In this document: positions 55,343 through 63,148 of the stretch, in pieces
How positions within the stretch are numbered: the stretch's first letter is position 1
Layout: each line of letters starts with the position of its first letter
Assembly: GCF_030286555.1 (NCBI RefSeq)
Contig: NZ_JASVWF010000010.1
Span: forward strand, 124,001-188,000
DNA: 64,000 nt
Reading direction: 5' to 3'
Origin: Actinomycetospora termitidis
GTDB taxonomy: Bacteria; Actinomycetota; Actinomycetes; Mycobacteriales; Pseudonocardiaceae
Notes under the pieces: model-generated
What the model was told of the DNA's origin: nothing
Seen by the model: only the letters and a program-made list of their open reading frames with translations
Database searches by the model: none
Translations under genes and position numbers: made by a program

Positions 55343-56449
55343 TCAGGAGCCCGCATCCGCGGAGATCAGGAGCGGTACCAGCCGCTCCGCGTCGGTGGTC
55401 GACCCGTGCTGGCCCGGCAGCCGGGACAGCATCGGCTCGTCCTCGCTGCGTACCACGGCGGCCGTCCCGCGCAGCGCGACCAGCAGGTCGGGCACGCGGT
55501 CCGCGACCGCGTCGTCCAGCGGTCCGAACCAGCCCTCGTCGAGGATCTCCTCCTTCCCGACGACGAGCGCGTCCGCGCCCAGGACCTCGGTCCAGGCCGC
55601 GCGGACGTCGTCGGCGGTGCCGGGCCGGGTGTAGACCAGCCGGGCCCGCGGGTCGCCGCCCACGAGCGGCTCGCCGGCCCGGAGGGCGGGGTCGGTGTCG
55701 GCGTCGTACCGGCGGTCGACGGCGACCATCCCGTGGTCCCCGGTGATCGCGAGCAGGGTCCCCGACGGCAGGTCCTCGGCGAGCCGGGCGACGAGGTGGT
55801 CGATCGCGCGCAGCTGCCACCGCCAGGCCAGAGAACCCGGTCCGTGGAGGTGGCCGAGCTGGTCGAGGTCGGCGTGGTAGGCGTAGACGAGGCCGGGCGC
55901 GGCGGCCGCGGTGAGGATCTCGGCGGCCAGGTCGCCGAGCGACCCGATCCCCCGGTACGTCGCCCCGCGCAGCCCGGAGCGCGTGAGACCGGACTCGCGG
56001 AAGGCGCGGTCGGAGACGACGGTGCAGGCGACGCCGGCCGCGGCGGCCCGCTCGAAGACCGTCGGGTGCGGCTGGACGCGTTCCGGGACGAGCCGGTCGC
56101 GGAGGTCGGTCGTCCCCTGCGTCCACGTGAGGGCGTCGAGCAGGGTGTCGTCGACGCGGAAGCGCACCCCGAGGGTGCCGTGCGCGCCGGGCGGCAGGCC
56201 GGTCCCGAGGCTCGTCAGGCTGATCGGGGTGCTGCTGGGGAAGCCGACGGCGAGGGGCCCGGCGTCGGTGAGTGCGGCCAGGAACGGCGCGTCGGCGGCG
56301 TGGGCGTCGAGCAGCTCGCGCCCGAGACCGTCGACGAGCAGGAGCACGGCCGCCCGTGCAGATGGGAGCGCGAGGTCGTCCGCGGTAGGGCCCAGGTCGT
56401 GGCCCAGCGACCGCAGGAGGGCGGGGAGCACCGCGTCGAGTCCGGTCAC
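55343..56449 (-). CDS. Alkaline phosphatase-superfamily phosphodiesterase/nucleotide pyrophosphatase
   Basis: A 368-residue enzyme with the two-metal phosphodiesterase (PF01663-type) pattern: VLLLVDGLGRELLD (first Asp), the nucleophile region FPSSTPISLTSLGTG, YHADLDQLGHLHGPGS, TGDHGMVAVD and the late His in PGQHGSTT. It should hydrolyse phosphodiester or pyrophosphate bonds. No signal peptide is evident. The GTG start at 56449 lies at the natural beginning of the domain. It is divergent from the carboxylesterase gene. Confidence 0.85.
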   Translation of the reverse strand: MTGLDAVLPALLRSLGHDLGPTADDLALPSARAAVLLLVDGLGRELLDAHAADAPFLAALTDAGPLAVGFPSSTPISLTSLGTGLPPGAHGTLGVRFRVDDTLLDALTWTQGTTDLRDRLVPERVQPHPTVFERAAAAGVACTVVSDRAFRESGLTRSGLRGATYRGIGSLGDLAAEILTAAAAPGLVYAYHADLDQLGHLHGPGSLAWRWQLRAIDHLVARLAEDLPSGTLLAITGDHGMVAVDRRYDADTDPALRAGEPLVGGDPRARLVYTRPGTADDVRAAWTEVLGADALVVGKEEILDEGWFGPLDDAVADRVPDLLVALRGTAAVVRSEDEPMLSRLPGQHGSTTDAERLVPLLISADAGS

Positions 56450-56541
56450 GGCGTCGATCCTGCCCTGCTCCGGGCGCTGGCGGCTTCCGGTGATCGGACG
56501 CCGCGTTGCCCGGCTGACCCGGTCGAACGAGGCTCGGACTC

Positions 56542-58014
56542 GTGACCGAGATCCACACGACGTACGGGCGGGTCCGCGGGCGCGTCGAGGACGGACTGCA
56601 CGTGTTCCGCGGCATCCCGTTCGCGGCGCCGCCGGTCGGCACGCGACGGTTCGCCGCGCCGGAGCCGCCGGAGCCGTGGGCGGACATCCTCGACGCGACC
56701 GCGTTCGGCCCGGTGCCGCCGCAGTCCGCGATGTCCGTCGCCGGCCCTGACGCACCCCGGCCGGTTGACGACGGGCGCGGCTGGCTGACCGCCAACGTGT
56801 GGTCGGCGGACGTCGACGGGCGGCGCCCGGTCATGGTGTGGATCTACGGCGGCGCCTACCGGGCGGGCAGTTCCGCCGAGCCCGGCTACGAGGGGACCGT
56901 GCTCGCCCGTGAGCACGGGGTCGTCGTCGTGACCTTCAACCACCGCGTCGGCGTCGAGGGCTACGGACAGATCGAGGGCGCGCCGGCGAATCGCGGACTG
57001 CTGGACCAGGTGGCCGCGCTGGAGTGGGTCCGCGACAACGCCGCGGCCGTCGGCGGGGACCCGGCGCAGGTGACGGTGTTCGGCGAGTCCGCGGGTGCCG
57101 GGGCCGTCGCGTCGCTGCTCGCGATGCCGCGGGCCGTCGGGCTGTTCCGGCGTGCGATCGCGCAGAGCGTGCCCGGGACGTTCTTCTCCGCCGACCTCGC
57201 GGCCGACGTCATGATCACGATCGCCGCGGGCCTCGACCGGCGCGCGACGGTCGACGACCTCCGCGACGTCGACCCCGACGAGCTCGCGACGGCCGCGGAC
57301 CGCCTGCGCATGCGCGAGCACCTCGACCGTTGGGGGGTCGTCGCGCTGACCCCGACGCCGTTCTCCCCGGTCGTCGACGGCGACGTGCTCCCGACGACGC
57401 CGTGGCGGGCACTGCGCGAGGGCGCCGCGGCGGACGTCGAGCTGATCGTCGGGCACAATCGCGACGAGTTCCGGCTCTTCCTCGCGCTCGCCGGCGTGCT
57501 CGGGACCGTCACGCCCGGGATGGCCGAGGGCACGCTGACTGCGTTCGCGCCCGACGCCGACGCCTTCCGGGCCGCCTACCCGGACGCGTCCGACGAGAAG
57601 CTGGTCGAGCTGGTGCAGTCCGACTGGCTCTTCCGGATGCCGTCGCTGCGGCTGGCGCAGGAGCACCAGGGGCGCTCGCACGTCTACGAGCTGACGCTGG
57701 AGGCCCCCGGGCGGGGCGGCGTGCTCGGCGCGTGCCACGGGCTCGACGTCCCGCTGGTGTTCGGCACCGCGGGCGGAGCGCTGGGCACGATGCTGCTCGG
57801 GGCGGAGCCCGGGCCCGAGGTCGAGGCGGCGTCGGCGGCGATGCGCGCGGCGTGGACGGGCTTCGCGCGCGGCGAGGGCCCGGGGTGGCCGGCGTGGTCG
57901 GAGGCCCGGGAGGCCTGGGTGGTGGACGCCCGACCCGTCGTCGGGACCTACCCGGAGGAGACGTCGGCCGCGCTGTGGGCCGGGCACGAGTTCGCGCCCC
58001 TGCCCCTGACGTAG
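56542..58014 (+). CDS. Type B carboxylesterase/lipase
   Basis: A 490-residue alpha/beta hydrolase. VFRGIPFAAPPVG and VMVWIYGGAYRAGS (oxyanion) precede the nucleophile in VFGESAGAGAVAS near residue 184. The acidic residue is in GHNRDEF and the His in GACHGLDVPLVFG. It hydrolyses carboxylic esters with broad specificity; no secretion signal is seen. GTG at 56542. A hairpin follows the stop at 58021. Confidence 0.9.
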   Translation: MTEIHTTYGRVRGRVEDGLHVFRGIPFAAPPVGTRRFAAPEPPEPWADILDATAFGPVPPQSAMSVAGPDAPRPVDDGRGWLTANVWSADVDGRRPVMVWIYGGAYRAGSSAEPGYEGTVLAREHGVVVVTFNHRVGVEGYGQIEGAPANRGLLDQVAALEWVRDNAAAVGGDPAQVTVFGESAGAGAVASLLAMPRAVGLFRRAIAQSVPGTFFSADLAADVMITIAAGLDRRATVDDLRDVDPDELATAADRLRMREHLDRWGVVALTPTPFSPVVDGDVLPTTPWRALREGAAADVELIVGHNRDEFRLFLALAGVLGTVTPGMAEGTLTAFAPDADAFRAAYPDASDEKLVELVQSDWLFRMPSLRLAQEHQGRSHVYELTLEAPGRGGVLGACHGLDVPLVFGTAGGALGTMLLGAEPGPEVEAASAAMRAAWTGFARGEGPGWPAWSEAREAWVVDARPVVGTYPEETSAALWAGHEFAPLPLT

Positions 58015-58020
58015 GAGGAC

Positions 58021-58053
58021 CGCCCGGGACGCAGGCGACGGACGTCCCGGGCG
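58021..58053. terminator. Hairpin between convergent genes
   Basis: CGCCCGGGAC at 58021-58030 and GTCCCGGGCG at 58044-58053, perfect 10-bp stem with a 13-nt loop, 6 bp after the carboxylesterase stop and 15 bp from the stop of the opposite gene. Confidence 0.65.
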
Positions 58054-58068
58054 GTCGGGGAGGGTGGT

Positions 58069-58536
58069 CTACAGGGAGAGCAGGCGGTCGAAGAACTCGC
58101 GGTAGCGCTGCAGCGCCTGGCGCAGCTCCTCGGTGCCCGGCTCGGCGTTGCCGCTCCACTCGGCCTCGAGCTCCGAGCGCTGGTCGCGGAACACCCGACT
58201 GACCTCGTCGAGCACCTCGCCGACGAGCTGGTCGGCCTCGGTCACCGACTGCCGCGGCTCGTCGACGAAGCCGGCCTGCACCTCCTGCCAGCGGCCCCGC
58301 AGCCGCTCCGAGGCACCGGGGTCGAGGACCGTGACGGAGCTCTTCCCGGCGTCGTGGTCGTGCTGCCCGGCGTGGTCGCCGTGCTGGCGGGTGTATCGGC
58401 CCGGCTCGTCGTCGCGGTCCCGGCCGGCGTCGGAACGCGTGTCGGCGCGGTCGTCGTGGCGGTCGTCGGGCCGATCGTCGGGCCGGTCCTCGCGGCGGTC
58501 GGCACGGTCCTCGCTGGTGTGGGCGTCGGTGCTCAC
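58069..58536 (-). CDS. Charged low-complexity protein with conserved C-terminal helical domain
   Basis: 155 residues. The first 65 are almost entirely Asp, Arg and His in short repeats (for example DRPDDRPDDRHDDR). The rest is a helical domain, LDPGASERLRGRWQEVQAGF through EELRQALQRYREFFDRLL, that is clearly paralogous to the middle of the upstream protein (LKPIDPQTRERFRGDWKRIQ). It has no membrane segment. GTG at 58536 overlaps the upstream stop (GTGA). Function unknown; such tails may form flexible, metal-binding or phase-separating regions. Confidence 0.7.
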   Translation of the reverse strand: MSTDAHTSEDRADRREDRPDDRPDDRHDDRADTRSDAGRDRDDEPGRYTRQHGDHAGQHDHDAGKSSVTVLDPGASERLRGRWQEVQAGFVDEPRQSVTEADQLVGEVLDEVSRVFRDQRSELEAEWSGNAEPGTEELRQALQRYREFFDRLLSL

Positions 58537-59297
58537 CGTCGGCTCCTGTCGTCGTCGCGGGCCTGGTCGTGGTCGGCCGGGCGGTCGGTCCGGTCGGCGC
58601 CCGCGCGGTCGTGGCCGGCGCGGTCGCGGTCGGCGCGGTCGCGGTCGTCGACGTGGTGTCCGTCGTCCCGGTGGCGGCCGCGGTCGGAGTCGTCGGGGCC
58701 GCGGTCGTGGTCGTCGCGGCGGTCGTGGTCGCGGCCGTCCCGGCCGTGCTCCCCGCCGTCCCGGTCGCCGCTCTCGTCGAGCAGGGCGTCCACGAGGCTG
58801 CGGTAGGACGTGACCGCGCCGCGCAGGTCCTCGGTGTCGGCGCTCCCGTCGCGCTGGGCGTCCCGGACCCGCCGGGCCTCACGGTAGTTCTCGACGACGC
58901 GCGGGTGCTCGACGGAGATGTCGTTCGCGCGCTGGTCGAAGTCGTCGACGGGATAGCCCCGCTCGCGCATGATCGTCGTGACCAGGGAGTCGGCCTTCTC
59001 GACCGCACCGCCCGGGTCGTCCACGAACTCGCCCTGGATCCGCTTCCAGTCGCCGCGGAAGCGCTCACGGGTCTGCGGGTCGATCGGCTTCAGGTCGAGC
59101 TGCTGGTGGCGCTTGCGGCGCTCGGCCAGCTCCTTCTCGGCCTCGCCCTTGCTGCCCGAGCCCTCGAGCACGCGGTCGTACTCCGGGCCGAACTCCTGCT
59201 GGAGCTGGTCGGAGCGCTTCTTGCGCGCGAGGGCGAGGCCTCCGCCGACCAGTGCCAGCACGACGACGACCACGATGATGACGATGACGGTGGTCAT
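58533..59297 (-). CDS. Single-pass membrane protein with Asp/Arg/His-rich tail
   Basis: 254 residues. An N-terminal membrane helix (VIVIIVVVVVLALVGGGLAL, about 4-23) is followed by a helical domain (about 40-165) with RERFRGDWKRIQGEFVDDPG and ADSLVTTIMRERGYP, then a tail of about 80 residues dominated by Asp, Arg and His. The helical domain is shared with the next gene, indicating duplication. The ATG at 59297 has GGAGGGG 5 nt upstream. Proteins with this helix-domain layout are widespread hypotheticals in actinobacteria as far as I recall; no function is known to me. Confidence 0.78.
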   Translation of the reverse strand: MTTVIVIIVVVVVLALVGGGLALARKKRSDQLQQEFGPEYDRVLEGSGSKGEAEKELAERRKRHQQLDLKPIDPQTRERFRGDWKRIQGEFVDDPGGAVEKADSLVTTIMRERGYPVDDFDQRANDISVEHPRVVENYREARRVRDAQRDGSADTEDLRGAVTSYRSLVDALLDESGDRDGGEHGRDGRDHDRRDDHDRGPDDSDRGRHRDDGHHVDDRDRADRDRAGHDRAGADRTDRPADHDQARDDDRSRR

Positions 59298-59519
59298 GGC
59301 GACCCCTCCGAGGGGCGGGTGAACATGACTCAGAGCGTCGTCGCGCACACGGCCGGTATCAATCGACCGTCAAGCGGCTCGTGCGCTGCGTCACACGGCG
59401 GGCAGCCGGATTCCGCAAACCTCGACACGCCGGGCCGGGCCGGGCCGCAGCTCCCTCGATCGAGGACGGGCCCCGCTCTCCCACCGTGCCGCATCGGGCC
59501 GACGTCGGGAAGACCCTTC

Positions 59520-60320
59520 TCAGCGCTCGAGCAGGGCCTCGACCTCGGCCAGCCACTCCTCGCGGTGGGCGAGCTCGTCGTGGATGACGTGGCCCGCCCG
59601 GGGGAAGCGTCGCACCGGGACGTCCGGGTACGCGTTCGCGAGTGCGGCCTCGGCGCTCGCGGGGAGGACCGACCCGGTCGACTCGTCGGCCGCCAGCACC
59701 CGGACGGGGACGGTGACGGGCGTGGTGAGGTCGAGCGCGGCGAGCCCTGTCCCGTCGGCGACCGCACCGAGGGCCGCGGGGTCGACGTCGAGCAGGCCGC
59801 GGGCGCGGGCCTCGAGCACGTCCGGGCCCTGCACCTCGGCCGCCGGGCGCCCGCCGAACACCGGCATCGCGCCCAGCGCGGCGGCGACCGTGGCGGGGTC
59901 GACGTCCCCGTCCTGCCAGCGGGTCACCTGGTGGCGCAGCGCGCGGAAGATCGGCGACAGCGTGCTCACGTCGGCCGGTCGCAACGGCGGGTCCTCGAGC
60001 AGCGCGGCCCGGATCAGCTCGGGACGCCGCTGGGCCAGGGTCCACGCGATCGCCCCGCCCAGCGAGTTCCCGACGACGTACGCCGGCCCGACCTCGTCGA
60101 GCAGCGCCTCGACGTCGCCGACGTAGTCCGGGAGCCGGTACCCGTCCGGCACGCGGGGTGAGGCGCCGTGGCCGCGCAGGTCGGCCAGCAGCACGTGGGC
60201 GCGGTCGGCCAGGGCGTCCGCCGCGAACCCGAAGGTCCGCTGGCTGTTCCCGACGCCGTGCAGGAACAGCAGCGTCGGCGCGTCCGCCCGACCCGCCTCG
60301 ACCACGTGCAGCGCGACCAT
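59520..60320 (-). CDS. Alpha/beta-fold hydrolase
   Basis: A 266-residue soluble hydrolase. FLHGVGNSQRTFG (oxyanion), LLADLRGHGASPR, the nucleophile in YVVGNSLGGAIAWTLA near residue 92, an Asp in VLAADESTGS and the His in PRAGHVIHDE. It resembles enol-lactone or C-C bond hydrolases such as those for aromatic ring-cleavage products, but the substrate is not certain. ATG at 60320. Palindrome copy A2 lies between it and the catabolic operon upstream. Confidence 0.85.
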   Translation of the reverse strand: MVALHVVEAGRADAPTLLFLHGVGNSQRTFGFAADALADRAHVLLADLRGHGASPRVPDGYRLPDYVGDVEALLDEVGPAYVVGNSLGGAIAWTLAQRRPELIRAALLEDPPLRPADVSTLSPIFRALRHQVTRWQDGDVDPATVAAALGAMPVFGGRPAAEVQGPDVLEARARGLLDVDPAALGAVADGTGLAALDLTTPVTVPVRVLAADESTGSVLPASAEAALANAYPDVPVRRFPRAGHVIHDELAHREEWLAEVEALLER

Positions 60321-60347
60321 GATCGCCAGTATCGCCCGGCCCCGTCA

Positions 60348-60400
60348 TGAACGAACGGCACTCTCGCGCGCATAGAAGCTGCGGGGGTGCCGCTCGTTCA
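60348..60400. terminator. Palindrome family A, copy 2
   Basis: 20-bp arms at 60348-60367 and 60381-60400 with one mismatch and two G-U pairs, and a 13-nt loop ending TAGAAGCT. Arm and loop match the element at 1705-1749. It begins 26 bp beyond the stop of the MetE-like gene and would terminate the right-hand catabolic operon. Confidence 0.75.
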
Positions 60401-60426
60401 CGGGCGACGGGGGACGGCGGCCGAGA

Positions 60427-61452
60427 TCAGCCCAGCTCGGCCCGCAGGATCGCCGCAGCCTCCGCCATCGCCCGCATCTTGCCCTCCGCCGCCTCGCGGG
60501 GCAGGTACTTCATCCCGCAGTCGGTGGCGATGACGACCTGCTCGGGCGGGAGGTAGTCGAACGCCCGGCGGACCCGGGCAGCCACCGTGTCGGCCGATTC
60601 GACGGACGGGTCCGACAGGTCGATGACGCCGAGGATGATCGTCTTGTCGGTGAGGTCGCGCAGCACGCCGAGGTCGAGGCCGGACTGCGCGGTCTCGATC
60701 GAGATCTGGTCCACGGGACTGCCCGCCAACTCCGGCAGGAACGAGTAGCCCTCGGGCCGCTCGTGGATGATCGCGGCGTAGCCGAAGCAGATGTGCACGG
60801 CCGTCGTCCCGGTGACGCCGTCGAGGGCCGCATTCAGCGCCGCCAGCCCGTACTGCCGCGCCGGTTCCGGCCGGGCCTGCATGTACGGCTCGTCGATCTG
60901 CACCACGTCGGCGCCCGCGTCGAACAGGTCGCGCACCTCGGCGTTCACCGCCGCCGCGTAGGCCATCGCCGCGGCCTCGTCGTCGGGATAGAAGTCGTTC
61001 TGCGCCTGCTGGGACATCGTGAACGGGCCGGGCACGGTGATCTTGATCGTGCGGTCGGTGTTCGCGCGGAGGAACTCGACGTCGCGACGCTCGATCGGGC
61101 GCGTCCGCCGGATCTCGCCGGCGATCCGTGGCACCGGGTTCGGGTGGCCGCTGCGATCCAGTGCGGTGCCGGGGTTGTCCACGTCGACGCCGTCGAGCGC
61201 CGTCGCGAAGTGGTTGGAGTAGCTCTCGCGGCGCATCTCGCCGTCGGTGAGCACGTCGAGGCCGGCCCGCTCCTGGGCGCGGATCGCGAGCAGCGTGGCG
61301 TCGTCCTGGGCCTGCTCGAGGAACTCCGGGTCGACGCGCCACAGCTCCTTCGCCCGCACGCGCGGCGGGAAGCGGCCGGCGAGCTTGGAGCGGTCGATGA
61401 GCCAGTCCGGCTGGGCGTAGGAGCCGACGAGGGAGGTGGGCAGCACCGTCAC
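60427..61452 (-). CDS. Cobalamin-independent methionine synthase (MetE) C-terminal-domain-like protein
   Basis: A 341-residue TIM-barrel protein equivalent to the catalytic C-terminal half of MetE: LPTSLVGSYAQPDW, LTDGEMRRESY, KITVPGPFTM, VVQIDEPYMQ, the zinc ligands in VHICFGY (His-x-Cys) and ATDCGMKYLPRE (Cys). Lacking the folate-binding N-terminal half, such proteins use other methyl donors or act as demethylases or C-C lyases in catabolic clusters. GTG at 61452 overlaps the dioxygenase stop (GTGA). It is the last gene of the operon before the A2 hairpin. Confidence 0.85.
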   Translation of the reverse strand: MTVLPTSLVGSYAQPDWLIDRSKLAGRFPPRVRAKELWRVDPEFLEQAQDDATLLAIRAQERAGLDVLTDGEMRRESYSNHFATALDGVDVDNPGTALDRSGHPNPVPRIAGEIRRTRPIERRDVEFLRANTDRTIKITVPGPFTMSQQAQNDFYPDDEAAAMAYAAAVNAEVRDLFDAGADVVQIDEPYMQARPEPARQYGLAALNAALDGVTGTTAVHICFGYAAIIHERPEGYSFLPELAGSPVDQISIETAQSGLDLGVLRDLTDKTIILGVIDLSDPSVESADTVAARVRRAFDYLPPEQVVIATDCGMKYLPREAAEGKMRAMAEAAAILRAELG

Positions 61453-62330
61453 CGGGAGGCCTCCTGCAGCACGAAGTCGTACTCCGCCTCGAGCCACGGG
61501 ACGTCGCTCGACCCGCCGTCGGGCGTGGGCCCCGGGTCGCGCTCGACGAAGCGCACGATCAGCTCGCGCTTCACCCCGTAGACGACGTCGGTGTCGAGGT
61601 ACTGCGCGCCGTCCTGGAACAGGTGCGTGATCAGCGGCTCGTAGCCCGGCACCTCCATCCAGAAGTGGACGTGCGCGGGGCGCATCCAGCTGATGTCCGT
61701 GGCGTGGATGAGCTCGCCGACCGGCCCGTCCATCGGGATCGCGTAGCCCTTCGGCGCGATCGTGCGCAGGCAGTACGACCCGTCGTCCCGCGAGCGGTAC
61801 TTGGCCCGCAGCCGGGCCTCGTCGACGTCGAGCTGCGACTCGTACGCGCCCTCCGCGTCGGCCTGCCAGACGTCCATCTCCGCGTCCGCGATCGGCGTCC
61901 CGTCGAGCGAGCGGACGACGCCGTGCACGAAGAGCGGGGTGCCCTCGACGCCGTCGGACATGTCGCCGCCGAACCCGAGGGACGGCGACTCGTCGATGAA
62001 GAACGGCCCGAGCACGGTCGCCGGCGTCGCGCCCTCGGAGAGGCGATTGTTCTGCTGGACGACGAGCATGGACAGCCCGAGCACGTCGGAGGCGAGGATG
62101 AACTCCTCGCGCTTGTCGTCGCTGATCTGCCCGGTGCGGGTGAGCCAACGGATCGCGGCCATCCACTCGGACTCGGACAGCTGCGTCTCGCGCGCGAAGG
62201 CGTGCAGGTGGCGCACGAGCGCGGTCAGGAGCTCGGCGGTCCGTGGGTCGTGAGCGGTGGCCCACCGCTCCACGGCGACGTCGGTGATCGTCTCCTCGGT
62301 GACGGTCCGCGGCGTGGTGGAGTGCGTCAT
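61449..62330 (-). CDS. Intradiol ring-cleavage dioxygenase (hydroxyquinol/catechol 1,2-dioxygenase type)
   Basis: A 293-residue Fe(III) dioxygenase. The N-terminal helical dimerisation domain (about 10-100, with SEWMAAIRWLTRTGQIS) is followed by the catalytic beta-sandwich with LGPFFIDESP. The iron ligands are the Tyr in AEGAYESQ, the Tyr in APKGYAIP and the two His in RPAHVHFWM. It cleaves between two ring hydroxyls to give a muconate or maleylacetate-type product. ATG at 62330 overlaps the lyase stop (ATGA) and has GAGGAGGG upstream. Confidence 0.9.
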   Translation of the reverse strand: MTHSTTPRTVTEETITDVAVERWATAHDPRTAELLTALVRHLHAFARETQLSESEWMAAIRWLTRTGQISDDKREEFILASDVLGLSMLVVQQNNRLSEGATPATVLGPFFIDESPSLGFGGDMSDGVEGTPLFVHGVVRSLDGTPIADAEMDVWQADAEGAYESQLDVDEARLRAKYRSRDDGSYCLRTIAPKGYAIPMDGPVGELIHATDISWMRPAHVHFWMEVPGYEPLITHLFQDGAQYLDTDVVYGVKRELIVRFVERDPGPTPDGGSSDVPWLEAEYDFVLQEASR

Positions 62331-63148
62331 CGTCCCTCCTCGGTGATGGACGGCGGCTGATAGGGATCAGGGTCCACCGGTCGGTTGTTCAGGTCGACCG
62401 ACAGGAAGATGTCGTTCGCGACGGGGTGGCGCAGTTCCTCGGCGAGCTGGCCGATCAGGCCGGCCGTGCGGGCGAGCAGCGCGAAGCCGCGCAGCAGCTC
62501 CAGCGGCAGCCCGAGGTCGGCCAGCACCGCGCCGCAGACGCCGGCGCCGTTGAGCGGCAGCGTCTTCCCCAGCACCTGCGGGTGCACCCGGCCGATCGCG
62601 GTGAACAGCGCCAGGTGCGGCCCGGTCACACCCTCCTCGGCGGCGAGCGCCATGAGCTTCGGCGTGCGCGGGTCGCCCTGCTTGTGGACGTGGTGGCCGA
62701 GGCCGGGGACGAAGCGCTTCTGCGCCCGCTGCTCGGTGACCACCCGCAGCGCGAGCTCGTCCCACCCGGCGTCGTCGACCGGGAGCGGGGCCCTCAACTG
62801 CTCGTGTAGGAACCGCCCGCAGTCCTCGGTGACGCCGAGGAACCGGGAGCCGCCGGCCAGGAGACCGGCCGCGATCGCGCCCTGCACCGAGTCCGGCGCC
62901 GAGAGGTGCGTCAGGCGCGTGACGATGGCCGTGGGCGTGTAGCCGTGGTCGGCCAGGGCGGCGAGGACGGCCTCGAAGACCCGGGTCTCCCCCGGCGTCG
63001 GCCGCCGCTGCGTCGCCAGCCAGAACGCGAGCTCGCCGAACCCGACCTGCCCCATCACGTCCTCGACGAGGTCGTGACCGAGCAGGGTGATCTTGTCCGG
63101 CGACGCCGCCCCGAGGGCGGTCTCGTAGGTGTTCACGTGGTCAGCCAC
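62327..63148 (-). CDS. Citryl-CoA lyase / citrate-synthase-like protein
   Basis: A 273-residue protein with the citrate synthase small fold: HLSAPDSVQGAIAAGLLAGGSRFLG, the CoA/substrate His segment FVPGLGHHVHKQGDPRTPKL, and LPLNGAGVCGAVLADLG. Its size and sequence match the group annotated as citryl-CoA lyase rather than full citrate synthase (about 400 residues). It probably cleaves or condenses a CoA-activated hydroxy-polycarboxylate. GTG at 63148 has GAGGAG 8 nt upstream and overlaps the CoA-transferase gene by 16 bp; GTG at 63136 is an alternative. Confidence 0.85.
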   Translation of the reverse strand: MADHVNTYETALGAASPDKITLLGHDLVEDVMGQVGFGELAFWLATQRRPTPGETRVFEAVLAALADHGYTPTAIVTRLTHLSAPDSVQGAIAAGLLAGGSRFLGVTEDCGRFLHEQLRAPLPVDDAGWDELALRVVTEQRAQKRFVPGLGHHVHKQGDPRTPKLMALAAEEGVTGPHLALFTAIGRVHPQVLGKTLPLNGAGVCGAVLADLGLPLELLRGFALLARTAGLIGQLAEELRHPVANDIFLSVDLNNRPVDPDPYQPPSITEEGR

